A DNA stretch of 64,000 bases from RFSX01 sp964591455 (GTDB lineage Bacteria; Bacteroidota; Bacteroidia; Chitinophagales; Saprospiraceae): the NCBI GenBank assembly GCA_964591455.1, contig CAZQDZ010000002.1:1-64000 (forward strand), in the 5' to 3' direction. Below, one piece after another: positions 27,013-35,757 of this stretch (the stretch's first letter is position 1; the number at the start of each line of letters is the position of its first letter). The position numbers and the translations under genes were made by a program. The notes beneath the pieces were generated by a model, which had not been told where the DNA came from, did not search any database, and saw only the letters and a list, made by a program, of their open reading frames with translations.

Positions 27013-27267
27013 TTATCTAACCCCCAAGTACCCTAACTCAAACCCCCTCCTCACAAGCCCTGTGCTCTTCGTCACATCTAACTTGGACATCAGATTCTTT
27101 CTGTGGGTATGTACTGTATGGTGGCTGAGAAAAAGCTTCTTGCCGATTTCCTTATCACTATGTTCATAAGAGATGAGATGAAGTATGGTCATCTCTCTCT
27201 CAGTAAGTAGGACTCTGTACTTAGTCGAAGAAGGTCTAGTGGCAGTGAGTGAAACTAGGGAGTTCAT
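27013..27267 (-). CDS. small LuxR-type HTH regulator of the collagen operon
   Basis: 84 aa consisting almost only of a GerE/LuxR helix-turn-helix: LTEREMTILHLISYEHSDKE, then KLFLSHHTVHTHRKNL and LDVTKSTGLVRRGFELG. There is no receiver or sensor domain, so it may bind DNA constitutively or act with an unlinked partner. It lies 35 bases upstream of the T9SS/collagen/S8 genes on the same strand and is probably co-transcribed with them. A decayed paralogue precedes the DUF285 surface gene. A perfect GTTAA-CA-TTAAC palindrome at 27287-27298, 20 bases before its start codon, could be its own operator. Confidence 0.85.
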   Translation of the reverse strand: MNSLVSLTATRPSSTKYRVLLTEREMTILHLISYEHSDKEIGKKLFLSHHTVHTHRKNLMSKLDVTKSTGLVRRGFELGYLGVR

Positions 27268-27548
27268 AAAATGTTGTTTTCAATTGGTTAACATTAACTG
27301 TTCATCCTATTAGAGAATATTTAATTCGAAAGGTTACCCCCTGATTAGAAAAAAGCATGAGCAGTCATATTTCTTTATTGGTTAGTGAGTTGTTTGGCTT
27401 GTGTTATGTTTAAGCCCTGTTATTCTAGCCTATTAATCTCATCTAGATTAATTATCTCGCAGTGCTTGATGAAAATAATTGTAGTCTATTAGAATATCTA
27501 AAATCAAGTATGGATTTGATACAAAATCTATGTTTACACATACCTGAT

Positions 27549-27797
27549 TTAGGGTAGACACAACCTAACTTTACAATTTTCGTCTATTTCTATTATACCA
27601 TGATGTAGTGCCAGAATAATTACTCTGGCCATTTTATTTGTACTCAATTTTTGCATGATATTCCTTCTATGCGTCTCTATGGTTCCTTTCGAAACAAATA
27701 ACTTATTTGCAATATCTAGACTAGAATATCCTTGTGCTATATGCAAGAGTATTTCTCTTTCACGATTTGTAAGTTCAACCATATTCTGTATTTCCAC
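27549..27797 (-). CDS. second small LuxR-type HTH regulator
   Basis: 82 aa, again only a GerE/LuxR helix-turn-helix (ELTNREREILLHIAQGYSS, KLFVSKGTIETHRRNIMQKL, then a cap helix). Sequence differs enough from the 84-aa regulator 280 bases downstream that the duplication is old. It has no sensor domain. Three bacteroidete-type HTH modules (this one, 27013-27267 and the decayed copy at 20751-20905) cluster around the surface-protein genes, suggesting local phase- or growth-linked control of surface fibres; this is inference. Confidence 0.82.
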   Translation of the reverse strand: MEIQNMVELTNREREILLHIAQGYSSLDIANKLFVSKGTIETHRRNIMQKLSTNKMARVIILALHHGIIEIDENCKVRLCLP

Positions 27798-27959
27798 AGT
27801 ATGTACCCAGAGATTATCTCTTTAAGTTGCCTGACATATACTTAGAGAGCATACAGGACAAAATGGTTACCCTTAATATTGAATATGTTGGATTGGGAAA
27901 CAGATATAGAATAAAAGAGGTAGGAAAGATGCTGTTCTATAAATGGAAAATAATAGTGT

Positions 27960-28274
27960 CTAATTGGTAGGCTCCACCCAATACTCCCGCCCATCTTTAG
28001 TCCTAGATAACAACTGCATCCCAATCATAAATCGTCTGAGGGAAGCAGGGTCTTCAAAACTGTGATATTGAGTCAGAATATCATTGACTTCTTGTTCGGA
28101 GTAAATGACACCTGGTTTAAATTTGGTAGCAAAATACTCGAACATGAGTTGTTGCAATTTCTTTTGGCGCTTACCAGGCAATTGGCGGAAGCGGCCGTCT
28201 TCGCCCAGATAGCCCTGGAGTGGTATAAATTCAGTTGGTAAGGTGTTGTCCATATTGGGCTGCTTTTTAATCAA
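27960..28274 (-). CDS. DUF2087 domain protein
   Basis: 104 aa. The whole protein is a DUF2087 domain: an N-terminal DGRFRQLPGKRQKKLQ, then helical EYFATKFKPGVIYSEQEVND and the C-terminal GREYWVEP. DUF2087 folds as a winged helix and is often attached to ArsR- or acetyltransferase-type regulators; alone it probably binds DNA or RNA. It lies 8 bases downstream of the serine hydrolase gene, so the two are likely co-transcribed. Confidence 0.85.
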   Translation of the reverse strand: MIKKQPNMDNTLPTEFIPLQGYLGEDGRFRQLPGKRQKKLQQLMFEYFATKFKPGVIYSEQEVNDILTQYHSFEDPASLRRFMIGMQLLSRTKDGREYWVEPTN

Positions 28275-28282
28275 TGCTGGTT

Positions 28283-29356
28283 TTACTTCCCTAATCGCTC
28301 CTCTACCTCGTCAAGAAAATCTTTCTTGGTTAATATCTTAAGCACAAAGTCATTCATGCCCCTATCTATTTTAGTGTTTTGTAAAAAGTCTAGGTCATCC
28401 ATAAAATAGGCCATCTCAGTGGTGTTTCCTTTTTTGTCTGTTGCATACAGCGCCTCCGTAAGGACAAACACAGTAGAGCCCCCTTTCTTACCGGCATGTT
28501 TGAGCCAAGACTGATTAGCAGGATTTTGCATTAGGCCCTCTAAACAAGGGTCCAGATAAGTATGCACTTTTTTACTGAAGTAGGACTTGCTATTTATTTT
28601 TTGCATCAGTTCAGCATAAGCATTAACCGTGGAGGCTACCAGCCTATCGGACCATACTCTCTGCACATCCAAATTCAAATCACCGATGTCTTTCTTATAG
28701 GACGGATCATTGTCTAACTTACCATGTATAACTTCAGTTGCAGATATATATTCCTCATCACTTAGTGCTCTAAGGGCGGCTATTAGTTCTTTGCCTTTTA
28801 AATCTTGGAAAAGTTCTTTACCTACAAATAAGGATGAAGCCAAATTGTATATAGGTGAATGGTCTTTTATGCCAAGACTGTCTAATCGATTATTGACATT
28901 AACCAATCCTAATTTATTGGAAAGCCACTCTGTGTTGGCATTAGAACTATACCTAATCATTCCTTTTGCAATTTTCTGAATAGAAACTTCCTCTCGTCCA
29001 ATTGTATTCGACCACGCAGGATGTGCACCACCGTCTGTATTTGGTATATAGTATTTGTCCAATTCAGCAACTGGAACTAATAACTCTGGATCAATTAGAC
29101 CTGCTGCAGCTTGTTCTGCATACTCTATCGCGACAATTATTTTTACTGTGCTCGCAAGGGGCATCATCTTGTCGGCATTCAATTCTGCCAAAGTTTCTCC
29201 ATTACGAATGAGTTTGATGGCGGATGTCTTTGGGTTGTTTTCTAGATGATTTAGAACGGTATATGCATCTGATTTCATGAAAAAAGACATTGATACCAGA
29301 GCTATGCCAATTAAGACAACAACACCAATAAGTATATATAGTAAAGTTCTAAGCAT
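28283..29356 (-). CDS. membrane-anchored serine hydrolase, class A beta-lactamase fold
   Basis: 357 aa. An N-terminal membrane helix (~7-25) anchors a periplasmic domain of the beta-lactamase/D-Ala-D-Ala carboxypeptidase fold. The SxxK motif is S69-T-V-K72, followed by an SxN-like SSN (about residue 143) and KGGS (~295) in the place of KTG. The spacing of these three agrees with the family; overall length exceeds a typical beta-lactamase. It may act on peptidoglycan or small esters; true beta-lactam resistance is not implied. It is followed by the DUF2087 gene. Confidence 0.85.
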   Translation of the reverse strand: MLRTLLYILIGVVVLIGIALVSMSFFMKSDAYTVLNHLENNPKTSAIKLIRNGETLAELNADKMMPLASTVKIIVAIEYAEQAAAGLIDPELLVPVAELDKYYIPNTDGGAHPAWSNTIGREEVSIQKIAKGMIRYSSNANTEWLSNKLGLVNVNNRLDSLGIKDHSPIYNLASSLFVGKELFQDLKGKELIAALRALSDEEYISATEVIHGKLDNDPSYKKDIGDLNLDVQRVWSDRLVASTVNAYAELMQKINSKSYFSKKVHTYLDPCLEGLMQNPANQSWLKHAGKKGGSTVFVLTEALYATDKKGNTTEMAYFMDDLDFLQNTKIDRGMNDFVLKILTKKDFLDEVEERLGK

Positions 29357-29540
29357 TTCTTATCGTTCTGTTAGAATCTACAAAATAATAAAGATCATCT
29401 TAATGGTCTATTAAGAAAAATGGTTATTAGATGATTAAACAGTATTCATCGACAAGTAATGTTTGGCAGAATATTATATCTTCAATAGTAACAAAGGAAG
29501 GGAGCAATCAACTTTTTTGTAACAACCTAAAATATTACCA

Positions 29541-30230
29541 ATGAGGAATCTTCTACTACTTACTACCATCTGCTTAACTTTTGTAGCTTGTTCGAGAAAA
29601 ATTCTAGTTCAGGATGCCTTTCTATCACAATCAGACAGGGCCTTACAACAAGATGTAAGGATACAAACCACTTATGCAGGAGATGCATACTCTTATATTA
29701 CTTTTCAATTAGATATTACCAATAATTCATCTGATTCAATCAGATTAACCCAACGAGATATAGAACTAGTCTATGATATAGACAGAGGTAGAAATCGCTA
29801 CCTGAAGCCTATCAGAAAAGCAGACATCATCCTTGATTTAGCACAGGCAGAAGAAATATTGGAAGCGGAGAAAAAGCAAGAAACAATTAATGCTGGTGTA
29901 ATAACTGGGGTTAGTATCCTCACTTCTGTACTAGCAGGTGGTTCTGTCGTGGATAATGTCGTATACGGTGCTGCCTCTACTGCAGACATTATGGTGGTCA
30001 GAGACAGATATGGTCTGGACCAAGGCAGCATAGAAGACCAGATAAGATACCACGAAGAATATACACTTGAAGATGTCATGATTCCGCCCTTGGGTAAAGC
30101 CAGCTATGATGTGCACTTTGAGAGACTACTCATAGATGGGCCAGCAGAGATGGTTGTATATTTTGGAGGTTTGGATCATGTGACCCATTATCAAATGCAA
30201 GTCAACGAGGTGAAAGTGCGAAGAAGATAA
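29541..30230 (+). CDS. lipoprotein of unknown function
   Basis: 229 aa with a lipobox (residues 1-17 ending FVACS, Cys17 lipidated). The mature domain is beta-rich (YSYITFQLDITNNSSDSI resembles a small beta-sandwich) with a Gly/Ala-rich, possibly membrane-touching segment in the middle (~118-148). I do not recognise a family. It is transcribed alone, converges with the radical SAM gene and shares a bidirectional terminator with it. Confidence 0.8.
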   Translation: MRNLLLLTTICLTFVACSRKILVQDAFLSQSDRALQQDVRIQTTYAGDAYSYITFQLDITNNSSDSIRLTQRDIELVYDIDRGRNRYLKPIRKADIILDLAQAEEILEAEKKQETINAGVITGVSILTSVLAGGSVVDNVVYGAASTADIMVVRDRYGLDQGSIEDQIRYHEEYTLEDVMIPPLGKASYDVHFERLLIDGPAEMVVYFGGLDHVTHYQMQVNEVKVRRR

Positions 30231-30236
30231 ATTTTC

Positions 30237-30285
30237 TAATCCTTCATTTCACAGTAAGTCTTTTTTGTTGTGAAATGAAGGATTA
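30237..30285. terminator. bidirectional terminator, 17-bp perfect stem
   Basis: TAATCCTTCATTTCACA (30237-30253) is exactly complementary to 30269-30285, with a 15-nt T-rich loop. It lies between two convergent genes (ends 30230 and 30296), so it should end transcripts from both sides. Confidence 0.8.
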
Positions 30286-30295
30286 TATTAGAATT

Positions 30296-32461
30296 CTATA
30301 GGGCCAGCAATCCCATCTCCTTCATCATTTCCATCACCTCTCCATACCAGGCTAGCGTAAAATCTTCGAATCCAGCGTCCAGGTATTGTGCCTTTAATTG
30401 GTATAAGGTAATCGAGTTATTCTTGTCTACGGCTATCGAAGATATTATTTGCTGTATCCACTTACCAAAACGTGCTTCCACTTCAATCTTGCAATAATTA
30501 TTTTTAGTGTATACTGACAAAATACCCTTATCCCCTTCTGAAGAGAATATAACAGGACCACCAATCCATACCAATTTGTTCTGCGGCTGCACTTCTCTCC
30601 GAGTATTGCGGCTAAGTATATCTGCTATTAAGTCTGTTGCATGTGATGGCTCTGGTGTATCTTGCTCAAACCACTCATTTAAAGGAAAGTCTAGCCCTAC
30701 CCCATGCATATAATTATAAATAGACTTTTTAAGTCCATTAGTAAAGCCGTCATGGTCGGCACCAGAAGGATCATGATATTCCAGGTCATTATTGGCAAAG
30801 GCTCCTACACCAGATAATTTCTCAACTTTAAACTTCGATGGCTCTAACCCTACAGGGCTATGTGCTGTCATAGAAAAGCGATGCCAGAAACCAGATTTCA
30901 TTATTCCCGTCTCAAACATTTGTCTCACAACTTCTAGCGAATCTATTGTTTCCTGCTCTGTTTGCGTAGGGAAACCATACATAAGATAGGCATGCACCAT
31001 GATGCCAGCCCTAGTAAAGTTGTGGTTAACCTTAGCTACTTGCTCTACTGTAACTCCCTTATCTATTAATTTCAACAATCTATCAGAGGCCACCTCCAAC
31101 CCCCCACTGACCGCAATACATCCTGATGCTGATAACAGTCGGCACAGGTCCAGATGGAAGCTTTTCTCGAACCGAATATTAGTCCACCAACTCACCATCA
31201 GTTGTCGGCTGAGAATTTCTAAGGCCAGTGCTTTCATAACCGAAGGCGGGGCTGCTTCATCTACAAAGTGAAAACCGCTCTCACCAGTTTGTTCTATAAT
31301 CGTCTCCATTCTATCTACCAGTAACTTGGCGGAAGAGGCCTCATAGTTCTTGATATAGTCTAGCGAAATATCGCAGAAAGTGCATTTGCCCCAATAGCAG
31401 CCATGCGCCATCGTCAATTTATTCCACCGGCCATCGCTCCACACGCGATGCATGGGATTCGTGAGCTGTATTACTGACAAATATTGAGAAAGTAGCAAAT
31501 CGCTATAATCTGGCGTGCCGACATTCCTCTGTGATACATCACCTTCTAAGCTACCATTAATATACTGCACTTTTCCGTCTATGAGAGTAAACGTTCTCTT
31601 TAGCATGGAGAAATCTCGCTTTTTGTCAAGATACTCGATAAGATTGCGTAGAGGTGTTTCTCCATCGTCTAAGGTTACAAAATCGACGTAATCAAAAAGA
31701 CGGGTATCCGTCACTGATCTCAGTTCAGTATTGGGATATCCCCCACCCATCACCACCTTAATAGAGAGATGATTCTCTTTGATATATTGACCAGCCTTGA
31801 GTGCTGCAAACAGGTTGCCAGGAAAGGGTACGGATAAGCATACCATGTCAGGATTAAATTCTTTTATATCCTTATCTAATCTGGCAATCAATCTTTCAGT
31901 AATGAATGTACTGGGTTTCTGTAACTGATCATGAAGTGAATCGAATGAACTTGCAGATAAACTGAGTTTTTCTGCATACCTGCTAAATCCGAAGTGCTCG
32001 TCTATCACCTCAATGATATAATCACTCAGGTCTTCTAGATACAGCGTACATATATGTCTGGCTTTGTCTCTTATGCACATGGTCCCAAAGGCCCACTCCA
32101 AATCATCTAATTGTTCAAACTTGCTGGCCTCTGGTAAGAAATTTCTTTCAGATATTAGATAAGCTAAGGTATCATCCTGTCCTTGTAAGAAAGCGACAAC
32201 CTGATCTATCGAGTGGATATAGCTTTCTCTTAAATTGTAAATGTGGCTGGCGTTTTCTGACAGCGACTCCATTTCTTTTGATTCACTACCAAATATTTCT
32301 GTCAAGCCTTTTGAAGAGAATAAATCTAGGATAACTTCTAATCCCAAATCTGATTGTCTTGACTCTATTCCAAGTGTATTGAGATATCCTTTTATATATG
32401 CTGTCGCAGGATAGGGAGTGTTGAGTTGAGTAAATGGCGGTGTAATTAAGAGAATCTTCAC
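30296..32461 (-). CDS. B12-binding radical SAM protein
   Basis: 721 aa. The N-terminal ~50-280 region has a cobalamin-binding fold (MVCLSVPFPGNLFAALKAG, MGGGYPNTEL). The radical SAM core follows with cluster ligands C355, C360 and C363 in HGCYWGKCTFCD: the first spacing is CX4C instead of the usual CX3C. Typical following elements are present (DEAAPPSVM, SGGLEVAS, MHAYLMYGFPTQTE). A ~150-residue C-terminal domain of unknown fold is added. These enzymes do difficult methylations or rearrangements. There is no precursor peptide or lipid gene beside it, so the substrate is unknown. It stands alone. Confidence 0.88.
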   Translation of the reverse strand: MKILLITPPFTQLNTPYPATAYIKGYLNTLGIESRQSDLGLEVILDLFSSKGLTEIFGSESKEMESLSENASHIYNLRESYIHSIDQVVAFLQGQDDTLAYLISERNFLPEASKFEQLDDLEWAFGTMCIRDKARHICTLYLEDLSDYIIEVIDEHFGFSRYAEKLSLSASSFDSLHDQLQKPSTFITERLIARLDKDIKEFNPDMVCLSVPFPGNLFAALKAGQYIKENHLSIKVVMGGGYPNTELRSVTDTRLFDYVDFVTLDDGETPLRNLIEYLDKKRDFSMLKRTFTLIDGKVQYINGSLEGDVSQRNVGTPDYSDLLLSQYLSVIQLTNPMHRVWSDGRWNKLTMAHGCYWGKCTFCDISLDYIKNYEASSAKLLVDRMETIIEQTGESGFHFVDEAAPPSVMKALALEILSRQLMVSWWTNIRFEKSFHLDLCRLLSASGCIAVSGGLEVASDRLLKLIDKGVTVEQVAKVNHNFTRAGIMVHAYLMYGFPTQTEQETIDSLEVVRQMFETGIMKSGFWHRFSMTAHSPVGLEPSKFKVEKLSGVGAFANNDLEYHDPSGADHDGFTNGLKKSIYNYMHGVGLDFPLNEWFEQDTPEPSHATDLIADILSRNTRREVQPQNKLVWIGGPVIFSSEGDKGILSVYTKNNYCKIEVEARFGKWIQQIISSIAVDKNNSITLYQLKAQYLDAGFEDFTLAWYGEVMEMMKEMGLLAL

Positions 32462-32655
32462 TATGGACAGCGTTAGATTGCAAGTTACATAAGATAGTTG
32501 AGTGTAGGTATTAGATTAATTATTGTGTCAAGGTTGCATTCTTAACGATCATTAACGATTAAAGTAAATTGTCGTTAAAGCGTTTTGAGAATATGATATG
32601 AATTTCAAAGTACCGTTACTTTGGGGTTATCATTATTAAACAAATAAATTAGGAT

Positions 32656-33867
32656 ATGAAACAACTTCTTTCAATGGCCTTACTCGTTTTTTCTATTAGT
32701 ACCTTACTCCAAGGTCAGGCACCTTCCAGCAAATTAAATTTAGATGATTATGAACCAGGAGAACAGCGATACCGATTTCTTAATTATGAATTTGGACTAG
32801 AAAGCACTGAACTAGAATCTGGTTCCATTGGCCTTATCGCCAGAATGAACAGTTTTAGAAATACAGAAAAACGGCAGATAGAGACTTCTATTTCTGGCGG
32901 TTTAATATCTTCTGATTCCAATGGCTTGTCTTTTTTTGGATCTTTTGATTATAAATCAAGGAACTATTTGTTGAAAAAGGTGCCAAAATTATTTTTTGTA
33001 GGGAATGTCAAAGTCAATACAATCACAAATGATAATATTACAAATTTCGGATTCGAAGGATCTATAGGCTTGGGATTTGGGAGAATCAATGTAGTCAATG
33101 AAATAGAGATTGCAGAAAGAATCCTGAATGCTCTTACAGATAATAGTGAGATACTGAACCAAGTGCACATTAAGTCCTTAGCAACTTTTATCATGGAAGC
33201 GAAGAATTCAAGATTTATGGTTAACCGAAGCGAATGGGAAGATGAAATAGCACCGTTGTATGAGTATCTCACTGAGCTTGGATATAATACAACTGGAGAA
33301 ACGCTTCAAAAGGTTCTCAGAAATATTTACAAAAAGGAATCGCTTATAATGAGAGAATCTGGGCAGACAATATCACTTATCGGAAGTTACTCTGAAAGGT
33401 CTACTAGATTTAATTTTATTGATTTTTCTAGTTTGACTACACCAGTAAGTTTAGCCATTGAAAAGAAGAGATATGTTAACTCCAAGATACAGCAAAACAC
33501 CTCACTTTCTCTAGGACTATTATACGGACAAGTAGAGAATAGGCAAGACTTTGTAATTACTTCTTTAAATAATTCTACGTCTCTGAACCTTAATCTAAGT
33601 CATACATTTCATTATTTGCCTAATATTGACAATCGCTTCTCAGCCACTATTAATGGAGGATATACAAGAATTATTAATAGTGATTTTGAATTCATGGGTA
33701 CATCCATCAATTTTCCACAGCAACTGGAGCCGAGCTTTAATTTAGGAACTAATCTAGAGTACGAGAGACGATTTGGAAGAAATCAAAGTGCGACGCTTGG
33801 CTTAAATGTGAACTATAATACATTCACAAGATTATCAGTCACATCTTTTATTAAAATACGATTCTAA
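32656..33867 (+). CDS. exported protein, probable outer-membrane beta-barrel
   Basis: 403 aa with signal peptide (residues 1-20, ending LLQGQ). The body alternates amphipathic strands (LESGSIGLIARMNSF, RQIETSISGGLIS, SFDYKSRNYLLKKV, LGTNLEYERRF) and ends with TSFIKIRF, a terminal Phe as in many outer-membrane proteins. No family recognised. It is followed by a strong terminator and transcribed on its own. Confidence 0.75.
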   Translation: MKQLLSMALLVFSISTLLQGQAPSSKLNLDDYEPGEQRYRFLNYEFGLESTELESGSIGLIARMNSFRNTEKRQIETSISGGLISSDSNGLSFFGSFDYKSRNYLLKKVPKLFFVGNVKVNTITNDNITNFGFEGSIGLGFGRINVVNEIEIAERILNALTDNSEILNQVHIKSLATFIMEAKNSRFMVNRSEWEDEIAPLYEYLTELGYNTTGETLQKVLRNIYKKESLIMRESGQTISLIGSYSERSTRFNFIDFSSLTTPVSLAIEKKRYVNSKIQQNTSLSLGLLYGQVENRQDFVITSLNNSTSLNLNLSHTFHYLPNIDNRFSATINGGYTRIINSDFEFMGTSINFPQQLEPSFNLGTNLEYERRFGRNQSATLGLNVNYNTFTRLSVTSFIKIRF

Positions 33868-33880
33868 AAATTTGAATAAA

Positions 33881-33911
33881 AAAAGCCCGAACTCAGAAGG
33901 TTCGGGCTTTT
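33881..33911. terminator. bidirectional intrinsic terminator
   Basis: Perfect 12-bp stem AAAAGCCCGAAC/GTTCGGGCTTTT around a 7-nt loop, with T runs on both strands, between convergent genes ending at 33867 and 33971. Confidence 0.88.
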
Positions 33912-33970
33912 ATTCATTAATAACGCTTAATCAAATACAGGATAAATTCTGTGCCCTTATACAAGGTTTT

Positions 33971-35503
33971 TTACAACTTAAATTCTATCCCTTGTGCTAA
34001 AGGAATTTCCTTGCTATAATTAATTGTATTGGTCTGACGTCTCATGTATGCCTTCCATGAGTCAGAGCCTGATTCTCTACCACCGCCCGTTTCTTTCTCA
34101 CCTCCGAAAGCACCGCCTATCTCGGCACCGCTGGTCCCTATATTGACATTAGCGATGCCACAATCCGAACCTCCTGCTGACAAGAATAATTCTGCCTCTC
34201 TAAGATTGGTTGTCATAATAGCTGAAGACAATCCTTGGGGTACATTATTCTGAATCTTAATCGCATTCTGTAGATTACCCTTATACTTCATTATGTATAA
34301 TATAGGTGCAAAAGTTTCATGTTGGATAATAGATAAATTAGATTTTACTTCTGCCACACATGGCTTCACATAACAACCACTGCTATATTTCTTACCACCC
34401 AATACTCTACCTGGAATTAGGAAAGAACCACCTTGTTCTTTTACCTCCTTAATGGTGTTATTGTAAGCATCCACGGCATCTGTGTCTATAAGAGGTCCTA
34501 CGTGATTTTTAGGATTAAGCGGGTCACCTATCTTTAGTTGGTCATACGCTTTGACAAGAATCTTTTTTACTTTATTGTACACCTTATCATGTACAATCAG
34601 GCGTCGGGTAGATGTACAGCGTTGTCCGCAAGTCCCTACAGCACCGAACACAGCACCACTCAGCACTAAGTCTAAGTCAGCATCTGGCGTAATTATTATA
34701 GCATTGTTTCCCCCTAATTCTAATAAACTCTTACCCAGTCTCTGAGCGACAGTGGCACCGACTATCTTACCCATTCGCGTGCTCCCTGTAGCAGATATCA
34801 TAGGGACATTGGTATCTGTCGTCATGTATTCTCCCACTTCTGCACCTCCAGTAATTATAGAACTTACCCCCTCTGGGACGTTATTTTTCTTGAGGACATC
34901 TTGTAGAATGTTCTGACAAGCGACGGTACACATCGGTGTCTTCTCACTTCCTTTCCAAATACATACATCGCCACAGACTAGGGCAATCATGGCATTCCAT
35001 GACCATACGGCAACTGGAAAATTAAATGCAGAAATAATACCTACGATACCTAACGGATGCCATTGCTCATACATACGGTGCAGTGGACGTTCGCTGTGCA
35101 TCGTCAGTCCATAGAGTTGGCGTGATAGTCCTACTGCAAAATCACAAATGTCTATCATCTCCTGTACTTCTCCCCATCCTTCTTGTAATGACTTACCCAT
35201 TTCATACGAAACCAGACGGCCAAGCATATCTTTATGCTCACGTAGTGCATCACCATATTGTCTTACGACTTCGCCACGTTTAGGCGCAGGCCATTGCCGC
35301 CATTCTTCAAAGGCCTGCTGTGCGGTTTTAACGACTTTATTGTAATCAGCTTTTGAGGTGGTACTTACGCTGCCAATGCGCTTTCCGTCTACTGGAGAAA
35401 ATGATTCTATCGTAGAAGATCTTCCCTTCCACGATTTTAATCCTGTAGACGTTCCAGCGTTGGTTCTTGCAAGACCAAGCTTTTTAAGTTTTGAAACATT
35501 CAT
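33971..35503 (-). CDS. ALDH7-family aldehyde dehydrogenase
   Basis: 510 aa. The standard ALDH motifs are present: SAFNFPVAVWSWNAM, GSEKTPM (cofactor binding), catalytic Glu in LELGGNNAII (~271), catalytic Cys in GQRCTSTRRL (~305), and the C-terminal GGGRESGSDSWKAYMRR characteristic of ALDH7 (antiquitin). The family includes alpha-aminoadipic semialdehyde dehydrogenase of lysine breakdown; the sequence alone cannot confirm that substrate. No lysine-pathway neighbours are present. Cytoplasmic. It uses NAD(P)+ to oxidise an aldehyde. Confidence 0.92.
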   Translation of the reverse strand: MNVSKLKKLGLARTNAGTSTGLKSWKGRSSTIESFSPVDGKRIGSVSTTSKADYNKVVKTAQQAFEEWRQWPAPKRGEVVRQYGDALREHKDMLGRLVSYEMGKSLQEGWGEVQEMIDICDFAVGLSRQLYGLTMHSERPLHRMYEQWHPLGIVGIISAFNFPVAVWSWNAMIALVCGDVCIWKGSEKTPMCTVACQNILQDVLKKNNVPEGVSSIITGGAEVGEYMTTDTNVPMISATGSTRMGKIVGATVAQRLGKSLLELGGNNAIIITPDADLDLVLSGAVFGAVGTCGQRCTSTRRLIVHDKVYNKVKKILVKAYDQLKIGDPLNPKNHVGPLIDTDAVDAYNNTIKEVKEQGGSFLIPGRVLGGKKYSSGCYVKPCVAEVKSNLSIIQHETFAPILYIMKYKGNLQNAIKIQNNVPQGLSSAIMTTNLREAELFLSAGGSDCGIANVNIGTSGAEIGGAFGGEKETGGGRESGSDSWKAYMRRQTNTINYSKEIPLAQGIEFKL

Positions 35504-35757
35504 AAGTTAATTTCTAGTTTAGTGCTGTAAAAGTATACAAAAAAAGGGGGCCGTCACAGGGTTAAAAAATCATAGCCAAACGGCTGAGTGAAAATAGACC
35601 AAGAATGAGAATGAGAATTCGCTTTAGTTGTTCCTCAATTTTAAAGTCTTTGCTATCGAATTAAGTCTATCTATTCCTAGCAATGTACCTTTACAACTAT
35701 TCTCTTAAAGACAAATTGAATTTCAAAATACCAATAATTTAAAACGAAAGAAGCAAT

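Noticed and set aside
27287..27298. GTTAACATTAAC palindrome before the HTH gene as a definite operator
   Set aside because: Short palindromes of this composition are frequent in A+T-rich DNA; mentioned only as a possibility.
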